This document shows positions 43,508 through 52,911 of a stretch of 64,000 nt of DNA, in pieces. The notes beneath the pieces were generated by a model. It did no database searches. It was not told where the DNA came from and worked only from the letters and a program-made list of their open reading frames with translations. The first letter of the stretch is position 1; every line of letters starts with the position of its first letter. Both the position numbers and the translations under genes were made by a program. Origin of the DNA: Viridibacterium sediminicola (GTDB taxonomy: Bacteria; Pseudomonadota; Gammaproteobacteria; Burkholderiales; Rhodocyclaceae); assembly GCF_039631295.1 (NCBI RefSeq), contig NZ_JBDIVE010000006.1:1-64000 (forward strand), given 5' to 3'.

Positions 43508-45886
43508 ATGACGGATTTGTTTGTCGCTGATCGCGCCGCCTGGCTGCGTGCGGAACTGCATCGCTACGCCGAGGCTTACTACACGCACGACGCCCCCGTG
43601 GTGCCGGACGCCGAGTACGACCGCCTGTTCCGCGAGCTGCAGTCCATCGAAGCCACGCACCCGGAATTGCGCACGCTCGATTCGCCAACCCAGCGCGTGG
43701 GTGGCTCAGCGCTCAAGGAGCTGCAGCCGGTGCGCCACCAGGTGGCGATGCTGTCGATCGAGACCGAGACCGACACCACGGCGGGCGGTGCTGAAGCCTT
43801 TGATGCGCGCGTGCGCCGCAAGCTGGAGCTGGCTGAAGACGCGCCGCCAATTGAATACGCCGCCGAACTCAAGTTCGATGGTCTCGCCGTCAATCTGCGC
43901 TACGAAGACGGCGTGCTGGTGCAGGCCGCCACACGTGGCGATGGCGAAGTCGGCGAAGACGTGACCCACAATGCACGCACGATTCGCGACATTCCGCTGC
44001 GACTGCGCGACGACAAGCTGCCGATTCCGCGTGTGCTCGAAGTGCGGGGCGAGATCTACATGCGCCGAGACGATTTCGAGCGCCTCAACGAGCGCCAGCG
44101 CGAACGTGGCGAAAAAACCTTCATCAATCCGCGCAATACCGCCGCAGGCGCGCTGCGCCAGCTCGACCCGGCGATCAGCGCGCAACGCCCGCTGTCCTTT
44201 TTCGCTTACGGCAGCGGCGAGATTCTCGATTGGAACTTTGCGCCGCAGACGCATGCCGAATTCGTGCAGGCGCTTGCCGATCTCGGCCTGCCGGTTTGCG
44301 AACATCATTCCGTCGCACAAGGCGCGGGCGGCCTTGTCGAATTCCACGAGTACATCGCCGCGCTGCGCGACCAGCTGCCGTTCGACATCGATGGCGTGGT
44401 CTACAAGGTCAACAGCCTGGCCCTGCAGCGCCAGCTCGGTTTCCGTAACCGCGAGCCGCACTGGGCGGTGGCCCACAAATATCCGGCGCAGGAAGAAATC
44501 ACCGAGCTGCTGGACATCGAAGTGCAGGTCGGCCGCACCGGGGCCATCACGCCGGTGGCGCGCCTCAAGCCGGTATTCGTCGGCGGCGTGACGGTGACCA
44601 ATGCGACCTTGCACAACGAAGACGAGCTGCGCCGCAAGGATGTGCGCATCGGCGACTGGGTGATCGTGCGCCGCGCCGGCGATGTCATCCCCGAGATTGT
44701 CGCCGCCGTGGCCGAGCGACGCAGCGGCAGCGAGCGCCAGTTCGTCATGCCGACGCAGTGCCCGGTGTGCGGCAGCCATGTGGTGCGCGAGGAGGGCGAA
44801 GCCATCGCCCGCTGCTCCGGCGGCCTGGCCTGTCGCGCCCAGCGCGTGCAGGCGCTGATCCATTTCGCCGGCCGCCGCATGATGGATATCGACGGTCTGG
44901 GCGACCGCTATATCGAGTCCCTGGTCGATTTTGGTTACGTTGAAAGCCCGGCCGATCTTTATCGCCTCAAGCTGGAAGACCTACTGGAGATGAAGCAGCG
45001 TGCCGACGCACGCGATGGCGTGACGCCGGAGACCGTGCTCAACGGCAAGATCGCCACCAAGTGGGCCGAAAACCTCATCACCGCGATTGCCAACAGCCGC
45101 CGCCCGCCCTTGGCGCGCTTGCTGTTTGCTCTCGGCATCCGCCATGTTGGCGAAGCGACGGCGAAGATGCTGGCCGAATACCTGGGCTCGCTGGCCAATG
45201 TACGCAGCGCGCCACGCGCGGTGTTCGCGGCCTTGCCGGATATCGGTCAAGTAGTGGCTGAAGCGCTGTTCGATTTCTTCGACGAGAAGAACAACGAGCG
45301 CGTCATCGATGCCTTGCTGGAGGCCGGTGTGGCACCGGCCGATGAGCACCCGCCCGCGGCCAAGCTGGCGCCGCGACTGGCCACCAGCGAGCTGCTCGCG
45401 CATGCCGGTATTCCCAAGCTGACCGAGATTCGCGCCAAGCAGCTGGCCGCGCAGGTCGATTCGCTCGGCAAGCTGCTGGCTCTTACGCCGCTGGAGCGCA
45501 ATGCTCTGGATCTGCCCGCCGAGGTGCTGGGCGAACTCAATACCTGGCTGCAGCACGAGCAGAACAGCGCAGCGCTGCACGCGCTGGACGCCTGGTGCAC
45601 GCAGATCCTGGCAAGCGTGCCGCAAAGCGATGAATCGGCGAGCGCGCGCTTTGCCGGCAAGACCTTCGTACTCACCGGCACCTTGCCCACGCTCAGCCGC
45701 GACGCAGCCACTGCGCTGATCGAAGCGAATGGCGGCAAGGTCAGCGGATCAGTATCGAAGAAAACGCACTATGTGCTGGCCGGCAGCGAGGCCGGCAGCA
45801 AGCTCGACAAGGCGCGTGATCTGGGCGTGACGATCATCGACGAAGCCGGCTTGCTGGCTTTGCTTGAAGCGCCCGCACAAGCCTAG
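43508..45886 (+). CDS. ligA: NAD+-dependent DNA ligase LigA, with C-terminal insertion
   Basis: Seals nicks in DNA using NAD+. Order in the 792 residues: domain Ia (RAELHRYAEAYYTHDAPVVP); adenylation domain with Lys122 in AAELKFDGLAVNLRYEDG; OB fold (GRTGAITPVARLKPVFVGGV); zinc finger of four Cys (CPVCGSH, CSGGLACRAQ); helix-hairpin-helix repeats (LLFALGIRHVGEATAKMLAE); and a BRCT domain at the end (FAGKTFVLTGTLPTLSRDAA). The usual length is about 670-690. The extra roughly 90 residues lie between the HhH and BRCT domains (about 595-685). The gene follows zipA by 80 bases. Confidence 0.96.
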   Translation: MTDLFVADRAAWLRAELHRYAEAYYTHDAPVVPDAEYDRLFRELQSIEATHPELRTLDSPTQRVGGSALKELQPVRHQVAMLSIETETDTTAGGAEAFDARVRRKLELAEDAPPIEYAAELKFDGLAVNLRYEDGVLVQAATRGDGEVGEDVTHNARTIRDIPLRLRDDKLPIPRVLEVRGEIYMRRDDFERLNERQRERGEKTFINPRNTAAGALRQLDPAISAQRPLSFFAYGSGEILDWNFAPQTHAEFVQALADLGLPVCEHHSVAQGAGGLVEFHEYIAALRDQLPFDIDGVVYKVNSLALQRQLGFRNREPHWAVAHKYPAQEEITELLDIEVQVGRTGAITPVARLKPVFVGGVTVTNATLHNEDELRRKDVRIGDWVIVRRAGDVIPEIVAAVAERRSGSERQFVMPTQCPVCGSHVVREEGEAIARCSGGLACRAQRVQALIHFAGRRMMDIDGLGDRYIESLVDFGYVESPADLYRLKLEDLLEMKQRADARDGVTPETVLNGKIATKWAENLITAIANSRRPPLARLLFALGIRHVGEATAKMLAEYLGSLANVRSAPRAVFAALPDIGQVVAEALFDFFDEKNNERVIDALLEAGVAPADEHPPAAKLAPRLATSELLAHAGIPKLTEIRAKQLAAQVDSLGKLLALTPLERNALDLPAEVLGELNTWLQHEQNSAALHALDAWCTQILASVPQSDESASARFAGKTFVLTGTLPTLSRDAATALIEANGGKVSGSVSKKTHYVLAGSEAGSKLDKARDLGVTIIDEAGLLALLEAPAQA

Positions 45887-45926
45887 CGCTTGCGTTCGTC
45901 ACGCTGTGGCCAGTTTGGCCGGAGTG

Positions 45927-45943
45927 CGCGCCCTTAGGGCGCG
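45927..45943. terminator. GC-rich hairpin between convergent ligA and the first priming transferase
   Basis: CGCGCCC-TTA-GGGCGCG, a perfect 7-bp stem with a 3-base loop, in the gap between two convergent genes. An alternative pairing GTATCG with CGATAC (to 45970) overlaps it. No T-run follows, so termination efficiency is uncertain. Confidence 0.45.
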
Positions 45944-45990
45944 TATCGAGGGCGGCGCGCACCCCGATACGGCAAAAATGGAAGTGCGGG

Positions 45991-47406
45991 TTAGTAAGCG
46001 CTGCTGTCCTTGGCCACCAGGCCGACCGTGCGCAGGATGATCTTGATATCCAGGCTCAGCGACCAGTGACGCAGGTAGTCCAGGTCGTACTGCACGCGCT
46101 TGGTCATGTGTTCCAGATCATCACCGCCGCGATAGCCATTGACTTGCGCCCAGCCGGTGATGCCGGGGCGCACCTTGTGACGCAGCATGTAGCCGGGAAT
46201 CAGCTTGCGGTAGTTTTCATTCACCGCAATCGCGTGCGGACGCGGGCCGACAATGCTCATCCGCCCTTGCAGCACATTGATGAACTGCGGCAGCTCGTCC
46301 AGCGAAGTCTTGCGGATGAAGGCGCCGAAGCGGGTGACGCGCGGATCGGTCTTGGTGACTTGGGTGTAGCTCTTGTCACCGTCTTCCGTCACCGTCATCG
46401 AGCGGAACTTGTAGACCAGCACTTCCTTGCCATCAAGACCATAGCGGCGCTGCTTGAAGATGATCGGGCCGGGAGAGCTCAGCCGCACGCCAATCGCCAC
46501 GGCCAGCAGCACGGGCGAGATCAGCAGCAGGATCAGCGTGCCGAGAATCAGATCCTCGGAATACTTCACCAGGCCGCGCAGGCCGGAGAAGGGCGTATCG
46601 CAGACGGCAACCACGGGCATGCCGGCGATATGGGCGACACGGCCCTGAATCAGGTCGGTCACAAAAATGTCCGGCACGAAATAGACCGAGGCCGTGGTGT
46701 CCTTGAGCTCATCCAGCAGGGCCAGAATGCGCGGTTGCGGCGCCATCGGCAGAGCCAGGTAGATGTGGTCAACGCGGTGCTTGCGCGTGTAATCGGCAAG
46801 CTCGGACATGTCGCCAAGCAGCGGCGAGTCGCATTCGACACTGGGGTTGCGCTCAAGCTGGCGATCATCGAAGAAGCCCAGCAATTTGATGCCGGAGTAG
46901 CGGTCGGCTAGTACCTGCCGTCCTAGCATCAGACCTGTGTCATTACAGCCGACGATGACCGCGCTGTAATGTTTGGTCGATAGCACCCGCAGCATGATGC
47001 GACGGGCAATCTCATGAGCGAGCAGCAAGACGCCCCAAGTGCCAAGCTGCCACAGCGCAATCACGCGCAGATCAAAGTAACCGAGGAAACCGGTGGCGAA
47101 ACCGAACAGCCACAAGGTCAGACACACCATGCCCCAGGCACAGGTCGCCTTGATCATCATCCGCGTCCTGTTCTCCGATAAACGAAGAATGCCAGGGAAC
47201 AGCAGCAAGAATGTGATCAGTACCAGTGCAAAGTACTGGCGATCAAAGCTTTGTCCAAAGATGAGGACGCTCGCGATCAGGCACGTAACAGCAACTAGCG
47301 GGCCGAGCAGGATTTCTACCAGATGGGCGGCCAGTGAGCGCGAGCGCAACGCGCCCTGCGGATCAAAGCCAAAAGTAGTTGAGACGTTCACGTGAGTTTC
47401 AGACAT
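45991..47406 (-). CDS. Undecaprenyl-phosphate glycosyl-1-phosphate transferase (WcaJ-type), copy 1
   Basis: Initiates exopolysaccharide repeat-unit synthesis by moving a sugar-1-phosphate, usually glucose, to undecaprenyl phosphate. The 471 residues have N-terminal membrane helices (about 27-120), a CoA-binding-like soluble domain (AVIVGCNDTGLMLGRQVLAD), a further helix (about 285-305) and the catalytic domain: FKQRRYGLDGKEVLVYKFRS, RKTSLDELPQFINVLQGRMS, IVGPRPHA, VRPGITGWAQVNGYRGG. I start at the ATG at 47406 (MSETHVNVSTTFGFDPQG); the 40 codons upstream have no counterpart in the paralogue. Codon use is GC-rich like the host, unlike copy 2. Confidence 0.93.
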   Translation of the reverse strand: MSETHVNVSTTFGFDPQGALRSRSLAAHLVEILLGPLVAVTCLIASVLIFGQSFDRQYFALVLITFLLLFPGILRLSENRTRMMIKATCAWGMVCLTLWLFGFATGFLGYFDLRVIALWQLGTWGVLLLAHEIARRIMLRVLSTKHYSAVIVGCNDTGLMLGRQVLADRYSGIKLLGFFDDRQLERNPSVECDSPLLGDMSELADYTRKHRVDHIYLALPMAPQPRILALLDELKDTTASVYFVPDIFVTDLIQGRVAHIAGMPVVAVCDTPFSGLRGLVKYSEDLILGTLILLLISPVLLAVAIGVRLSSPGPIIFKQRRYGLDGKEVLVYKFRSMTVTEDGDKSYTQVTKTDPRVTRFGAFIRKTSLDELPQFINVLQGRMSIVGPRPHAIAVNENYRKLIPGYMLRHKVRPGITGWAQVNGYRGGDDLEHMTKRVQYDLDYLRHWSLSLDIKIILRTVGLVAKDSSAY

Positions 47407-48045
47407 TCCCGAGCTTCGGTGTTGTTGGTTCAAATGGCAATACAGACTTTCATTCCTGCAACAAGCTGGATTGCAATCGAGGCGCTGGTGGCATGTTGGA
47501 GACCGGACCCCCTTCAGGTGCTCCATGACACGCGCGCTTTTCAGGCTTGCTACTAGTTATTCTGATTTTGTTTGTTGTGTCAGAAAACTAGTTGAGGCAG
47601 GCATTATATCCAATGCCGCGTTGTCCGGTGATGCCGGCTATGCGTTCTGACATCGGCAGACGGGCAATACTGTCTGTTTTCTGCGACCTTGCCCTAAAGG
47701 GCAATTTGAGTTGAGTTGTTGCGAGTTGCTGGTAAGTAGTCACAGAAGCGCAAGGCTTTTGCTCTGAATGCTGTGTGGGCCCGGGATGTCTCTATATCCA
47801 GTCGCTGGCGAGACTTCATTGATTTCAAACGGAATTAATTCTCATTTTCGCTGGGCAAATACGAAAAATGTCGTGCGTTGGTGTCAAAGTAAGTTAGTAT
47901 TGCTGCAATGCAGCCAAGGGTTAACAGCAACAGGGGGTGCCGACTGCTTCGGCTTCGCTTGCTAGGCCTTCACCGCGTAGTGCTGCGGCTGCAGTCGTTG
48001 CAAGATTTGTTGCCAGAAAATTTCAGAAATCAGGGGGGTGGGGTC
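47407..48045. other. Gene-poor intergenic region, 639 bases
   Basis: Upstream of the leftward priming transferase. It is moderately AT-rich and has no convincing coding frame. It should contain the promoter and leader of copy 1. I could not identify a JUMPstart-like or other named element. Confidence 0.5.
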
Positions 48046-48210
48046 ATGAATCTATATGTTCGCTGTGCGATTGCAGTGCTCGTGAGTTTCGCTACGTACT
48101 TTTCCTCAAATTCTTTGCCGGGCAATGAAAAGGAAGTGGTTGAGTTTGTTGCTCAGCCTTCTGTTAGCCCCACAAGTTTGGTTTCGTCTGACAATGGTCA
48201 TCGCCTGTAA
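48046..48210 (+). CDS. Possible small exported/membrane peptide, 54 aa
   Basis: ATG at 48046 with a G-rich ribosome site (AGGGGGGTGGGG) close upstream. The product starts MNLYVRCAIAVLVSFATYFS, a signal-peptide-like or single-helix N-terminus, followed by a short polar acidic part. It has no family and lies next to an IS3 remnant. Chance openness of a 54-codon frame is easy, so this is tentative. Confidence 0.3.
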   Translation: MNLYVRCAIAVLVSFATYFSSNSLPGNEKEVVEFVAQPSVSPTSLVSSDNGHRL

Positions 48211-49120
48211 GAAGATGCTGCAACGGTCGTTTTTCGAGGCGCTTGTTTGAGTGAGGCTAAGAGCCTGCTTGCCAGTACGAAATTAGTTCGTGGGGTTCGG
48301 GCAAGCGATGATGAAGATGTATGAGCCCCCGCCCAGATATCCGCGGAGGCGGTTTGGTTGAGGTTAGGCGGTATGGCGGCCTGACTGGTGAGTTGCCTGC
48401 GGTAGCGTGCCTCCGCTTCTGCAGGGTGGGTATGTTTGATGGCGTCCAATAGCCGGCAGTGGGATTCCTCCTCGACTTTGCCGGCTCCACAAATTCCTAA
48501 GTCTTCCCGGGCCGTGCCGGTGGATCACCCCGGCTGTGTGGTTCGTGCCCCATGCCGACCTCGGCAAGCTCTAGGCTGTAGCGGATGGAGATGAACTGCA
48601 AGTCTCTGTTCGTATGATCAATCCTGTTGTCTTCAGGATTTGGCTGCTGCGCATACCGTGCTCGCTCCAAGGCATCCAGACAAACTCTGTCTGTATGGGC
48701 CAGCTTGCGCATCGCTATGATGCGTCTGGCAAAGACTCCCCCTCTCGAGACCATTTGCATCCAGACCTGCCAGGTCTCGCCCTAGGTGATGCCCGGGGCT
48801 TACTGTTGCTTGGAGTGGTCTGCTTTGAACTGCTGATTGACCGGATCCAGTGGGCACAGCACCTTTGTGTCGCCGAGGCGACTCGCTCCAGCTTACCGCG
48901 TACCAACTCCCTCAAACCTCAGCACATCATGCGTCGCTCGACCATGCTGTGCGCTACTTCTGCGCCTTTTCGGTGCAACTTCGCCGTGTCTTGTTGCCTC
49001 GCAGACGCGCGGATTAGCCTCCCGGGGGCTTCAGCCTTGGTGCCCAAATTTTCTTTGCACTGCTCGCACTGCTCATGTTGCTCAGGATGAGGATTGAACT
49101 CGTCCTCGACAAAAGACATC
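48200..49120 (-). pseudogene. Decayed IS3-family transposase (orfB) remnant
   Basis: Pieces of an IS3-type integrase are readable on the minus strand in shifting frames, in the right order. Near 49000: RLIRASARQQDTAKLHRKGA. Then ELVRGK. Then CPLDPVNQQFKADH, followed by a stop. Then TWQVWMQMVSRGGVFARRII and AHTDRVCLDALERARYAQQP. Then NRDLQFISIRYSLELAEVGM. Finally LLDAIKHTHPAEAEARYRRQ. These correspond to the catalytic domain (CPLD.VN..F.A..PN.LWV.D.TYV..W, D.FARRI.GW, SIRY.ERLAEAG, PPAEAEA.YY.QL). At least three frameshifts and stops make it non-functional. Orf A and the terminal repeats were not located. Confidence 0.85.
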
Positions 49121-50001
49121 CGGAATCGAATTGACAGACGAGATCCGCATACGTGAAACGGCTTGGCAGGCTTGAGCGTCTCTTTGGCTCCGAGCTGTTC
49201 AGGATCTTAGGAATCCAGTTTCGTAGGGCTGAGCTGTAAGGCCGGTGTCGGATACAAGAGATTCAGCTAAGGGCTGCTGCTACGAAGGGTTGTTCCTAGG
49301 GCGCATGGTCAGCATGGCACAGAGTGCTCACTGTTTCTGCTGAAGATGTTCATGGTTCTAGCCTCGCCAGAGTCAGAGTCTCCACCAAGCCCGCTGTGAT
49401 TCAACTACCTGCGTGCTTTTAGGTTCCGGGCTTTTATTGTCGAAGTGTGATGAAAAATGCATGAATAAGCTCGCGCTAATCACAACTGCGCAATAGATAT
49501 ATAGGTTCATATGGGGCTCCTGTTAATAGCATCGGCAAGGTGTAAAACGCCAAGCATGCGATTGTCTATCTAGCTAGGCCGGCAAACATATGCTGCTTGT
49601 TCGGCGATCAGTTTGGTTTTCTATTTATTAGAACCAATATTATGTTTGCGCCGCAGCAATCGTAAATCAATTTACATGCTCTGTGTGATGAAAGTGCATC
49701 CCCATCCGTAAAAGATGACTGGTATTTGCGGGGTGATAGGCTGTTTGTTGTGGTTTTTAACAAAAAAAACAGTATTGCCGGATGGTGCTTACAGTGGCCT
49801 TAATCTAATGCCACAATCAAACCAGCGGGAAATTATTCTGAAGCTCAGGCTGCAGGTAGCCCCACGATCCCTGCAGCTACAACGTAGATGGAGGGTTTTC
49901 AAAAATTTACTCGAAACTGCTGCGTGCGAGTGCGGTAAAAATTATTTAGCTGATTGCGCTGCAAGTGTGTAAGTCCGTTAATTTAATTTGTGGAGGTTGC
50001 T
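49121..50001. other. Gene-poor region upstream of the EPS cluster, 881 bases
   Basis: AT-rich towards its right end. It contains no convincing gene. A plus frame of 85 codons at 49715-49972 starts MTGICGVIG but lacks further similarity to amidotransferases. The promoter and leader of the rightward EPS operon probably lie in the last few hundred bases. Confidence 0.5.
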
Positions 50002-51411
50002 GTGGAACGAGTAAACGCTTCCATGAGCTTTGGTTTTGATCCACATGGAGCCCTACGTGCTCGTGCATCTGCCGCCCATGCGGTAGAAATTCTGCTTGGC
50101 CCCCTAGTAGCTGTCTTTTGTCTGGTTGTCAGTGTGCATTTGCAAGGTCAGAGTTTTGATCGGCAGTACTTCGCGCTTTCCTTGATTACCTTCATTTTGC
50201 TGTTTCCTGGAGTTCTGCGCCTGTCCGAGCATCGATGGAGAATGATGCTTAAGGCAACGATGGCATGGCTGACATTCTGTGCATCGCTATGGATATTCGG
50301 ATATTCGACTGGGTTTGCCGAGTATTTTCCGGTCCGTGTAATTCTGCATTGGCAGGTCAGTACCTTGGTGGTGCTGTTGGTGGCGCATGAGGCTGCACGT
50401 AGAGTCATGCAGAGGGTGCTTGCCAAGCAAAGGGCGAAAGCGGTCATTGTGGGGGCAAATGATACGGGCCTCACCTTGGGGCGCGAGCTGCAATTTAGCC
50501 GCTATTCTGGCATTGAGCTTCTTGGCTTTTTTGATGACAGAGGGCAGGGCCGCAATTCGTCAATCGGCTGTCACGCCCCAATTCTTGGTCGTATTCCTGA
50601 TCTGGCTGAGTTTGTACGTAAAGAGCATGTGGATGAAATATATCTAGCTCTTCCTATGGCGTCTCAGCCACGCGTGCTGTCTTTGCTTGAGGATTTAAGA
50701 GATACAACGGCATCCATTCATTTTGTCCCTGATATTTTTGTAACTGATTTGATTCAAGGCCGTGTGGATCATGTTGTAGGGATGCCTCTTGTTTCTGTTT
50801 GCGATACGCCTTTTTATGGCCTAAGGGGGATCATCAAGCGGACTGAGGATGTTGTCCTGGCCGTCCTTATTTTGCTGTTGATATCTCCACTGCTGATAGC
50901 TGTCGCAATTGGTGTACGTCTGTCATCACCTGGACCAATTGTATTCAAACAGCGTCGCTATGGACTCGATGGAAAAGAGGTTCTGATTTATAAATTCCGT
51001 TCAATGAGTGTTACGGAAGATGGCGCTACGGTGTTTACTGCGGCATCAAAATCAGATGCACGGATTACCAGATTCGGGGCGTTTATACGTAAGACCTCAT
51101 TAGATGAGCTGCCTCAGTTCATTAATGTATTACAGGGGCGCATGAGCATTGTAGGTCCGCGTCCGCATGCGGTAGCGATGAACGAGAGCTACAGAAAGCA
51201 GATCTCGGGTTACATGGTGAGGCACAAGGTTCGCCCTGGTATTACTGGTTGGGCGCAAGTCAATGGCTATCGAGGCGGTGATGATCTGGCCCATATGATC
51301 AAACGGGTTCAGTATGATCTTGATTATTTGCGTAACTGGTCACTTCTTCTGGATATAAAAATAATATTGCGGACCATTCGACTGGTTGCCAAAGATAGCT
51401 CTGCGTATTGA
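50002..51411 (+). CDS. Undecaprenyl-phosphate glycosyl-1-phosphate transferase (WcaJ-type), copy 2
   Basis: Paralogue of the leftward gene at 45991-47406 and co-linear over the whole length (469 residues). Shared blocks include EILLGPLVAV, GQSFDRQYFAL, FVPDIFVTDLIQGRV, RKTSLDELPQFINVLQGRMS and VRPGITGWAQVNGYRGGDDL. It should perform the same priming reaction at the membrane. I start at the GTG at 50002 because GTGGAGG lies just before it; a GTG 12 bases earlier is inside that ribosome site. Third-position bases are AT-rich, matching the EPS genes downstream and contrasting with copy 1. Confidence 0.93.
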   Translation: MERVNASMSFGFDPHGALRARASAAHAVEILLGPLVAVFCLVVSVHLQGQSFDRQYFALSLITFILLFPGVLRLSEHRWRMMLKATMAWLTFCASLWIFGYSTGFAEYFPVRVILHWQVSTLVVLLVAHEAARRVMQRVLAKQRAKAVIVGANDTGLTLGRELQFSRYSGIELLGFFDDRGQGRNSSIGCHAPILGRIPDLAEFVRKEHVDEIYLALPMASQPRVLSLLEDLRDTTASIHFVPDIFVTDLIQGRVDHVVGMPLVSVCDTPFYGLRGIIKRTEDVVLAVLILLLISPLLIAVAIGVRLSSPGPIVFKQRRYGLDGKEVLIYKFRSMSVTEDGATVFTAASKSDARITRFGAFIRKTSLDELPQFINVLQGRMSIVGPRPHAVAMNESYRKQISGYMVRHKVRPGITGWAQVNGYRGGDDLAHMIKRVQYDLDYLRNWSLLLDIKIILRTIRLVAKDSSAY

Positions 51412-51617
51412 TTTTTGGCTGAATTGAATTTCGCTTTTTTATAACAGCATCTGTTTGTTTGCGCTTCTAATGAATCTATAGCTTTATTGCGGCTGAGCGT
51501 TGTGTGGCGTGCCGTTACGGTAGGTGTTTGTCAGAAGGAATGTCGGAGAGACCGTCGACGTTCTTAAAATTTGTCGCCGATTGTCTGCTGTAAAATATAT
51601 AGTCGATTTAAAAATAT

Positions 51618-52739
51618 ATGACCAAAGTTGCATTGATTACGGGTGTTACCGGACAAGACGGTTCCTACCTCGCCGAGTTTCTGCTGGAAAAAGGTTACGA
51701 AGTGCACGGCATCAAGCGTCGCGCGTCCTTGTTCAATACGCAGCGCGTCGATCACATTTATGAAGATCCGCATATTGAAAACGCTCGTTTCAAGCTGCAC
51801 TACGGTGATTTGAGCGACAGTAGCAACCTCACACGCATCCTGCAGGAAGTGCAGCCGGACGAGGTTTATAACCTTGGTGCGCAGTCCCACGTGGCAGTGA
51901 GCTTTGAAGCCCCTGAATATACGGCTGACGTAGACGGCATGGGCACGCTGCGTCTGCTCGAAGCGATCCGCTTCCTCGGCCTCGAAAAGAAGACGCGTTT
52001 CTACCAAGCCTCGACGTCCGAGCTGTACGGACTGGTGCAGGAGATCCCGCAAAAGGAAACTACGCCGTTCTATCCGCGCAGCCCCTACGCGGTGGCCAAG
52101 CTCTACGCCTACTGGATCACCGTCAACTATCGTGAGGCCTATGGCCTCTACGCCTGTAACGGCATCCTCTTCAATCACGAATCGCCGCGCCGTGGCGAAA
52201 CCTTCGTCACACGCAAGATCACCCGTGGCCTAGCCAATATTGCCCAGGGACTGGAACACACCCTGTTCATGGGCAATATCGATTCCCTGCGCGACTGGGG
52301 TCACGCCAAGGATTACGTGCGCATGCAGTGGATGATGCTGCAGCAAGACAAGCCCGAAGACTTCGTCATCGCCACCGGTGTGCAATACAGCGTGCGCCAG
52401 TTCATCAGCTGGAGTGCCGAGCACCTGGGCATCAAGCTGCGCTTTGAAGGCAGCGGCGTTGATGAGATCGGCGTGGTCGAATCGGTCAGCGGCGACAAGG
52501 CCCCGGCCGTCAAGGTCGGCGATGTGATCGTCAAGATCGACCCGCGCTACTTCCGCCCCTCGGAAGTCGAAACCCTGCTGGGCGATCCCGCCAAAGCCAA
52601 GGCCAAGCTCGGCTGGGTGCCGGAGATCACCGTGCAAGAGATGTGTGCCGAAATGGTCGCCTCCGATCTGGAGTCCGCCAAGCGGCATGCGCTGCTCAAG
52701 AAGCATGGTTTCGAGGTGGCTGTCAGCGTCGAGCATTGA
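51618..52739 (+). CDS. gmd: GDP-mannose 4,6-dehydratase
   Basis: Makes GDP-4-keto-6-deoxymannose, first step to GDP-L-fucose or GDP-rhamnose. 373 residues of extended SDR type: NAD-binding ALITGVTGQDGSYLAEFLLE, the active-site Ser/Thr region ASTSELYGLVQEIPQKE, catalytic YxxxK in PRSPYAVAKLYAYWITVNYR, and GDP-binding NHESPRRGETFVTRKI and NIDSLRDWGHAKDYV. Codon use is GC-rich like the core genome, although flanking genes are AT-rich. No good ribosome site precedes the ATG. Confidence 0.97.
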   Translation: MTKVALITGVTGQDGSYLAEFLLEKGYEVHGIKRRASLFNTQRVDHIYEDPHIENARFKLHYGDLSDSSNLTRILQEVQPDEVYNLGAQSHVAVSFEAPEYTADVDGMGTLRLLEAIRFLGLEKKTRFYQASTSELYGLVQEIPQKETTPFYPRSPYAVAKLYAYWITVNYREAYGLYACNGILFNHESPRRGETFVTRKITRGLANIAQGLEHTLFMGNIDSLRDWGHAKDYVRMQWMMLQQDKPEDFVIATGVQYSVRQFISWSAEHLGIKLRFEGSGVDEIGVVESVSGDKAPAVKVGDVIVKIDPRYFRPSEVETLLGDPAKAKAKLGWVPEITVQEMCAEMVASDLESAKRHALLKKHGFEVAVSVEH

Positions 52740-52787
52740 TTGAAGCTGGCAATGTTTTATTTATCAAAATGGCAATATTAAAAAGTA

Positions 52788-52823
52788 AAGCCCGGGTTTC
52801 TGGATTCCCTGAAACGCGGGCTT
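52788..52823. repeat. Hairpin between gmd and fcl
   Basis: AAGCCCGGGTTTC and GAAACGCGGGCTT pair with one mismatch around a 10-base loop. No T-run follows on the plus strand. It could attenuate or stabilise the gmd transcript. Confidence 0.5.
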
Positions 52824-52911
52824 CAGTATGAGTACGATGCGGTAATCGTGGCGCACGGGGTACCCGCCGACATGAGAGGATTGTGTGATCAGCGGAATTT
52901 TGGGATTTGAT
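52801..52911 (+). pseudogene. Possible C-terminal scrap of a nucleotide-sugar dehydrogenase
   Basis: The frame immediately before fcl reads LDSLKRGLQYEYDAVIVAHG and then VPADMRGLCDQRNFGI and a stop at 52909-52911. YDAVIVA(xA)H is a near match to the YDAVIVAVAH strand near the C-terminus of TviB/WbpO-type UDP-sugar dehydrogenases. No start or upstream domain is present. With so few residues this is only suggestive. Confidence 0.3.

Noticed and set aside
49715..49972. Frame starting MTGICGVIG, like the N-terminus of asparagine synthase-type amidotransferases
   Set aside because: Cys2, the catalytic residue, is Thr here, and nothing beyond the first nine residues matches. A chance or unprovable fossil match.
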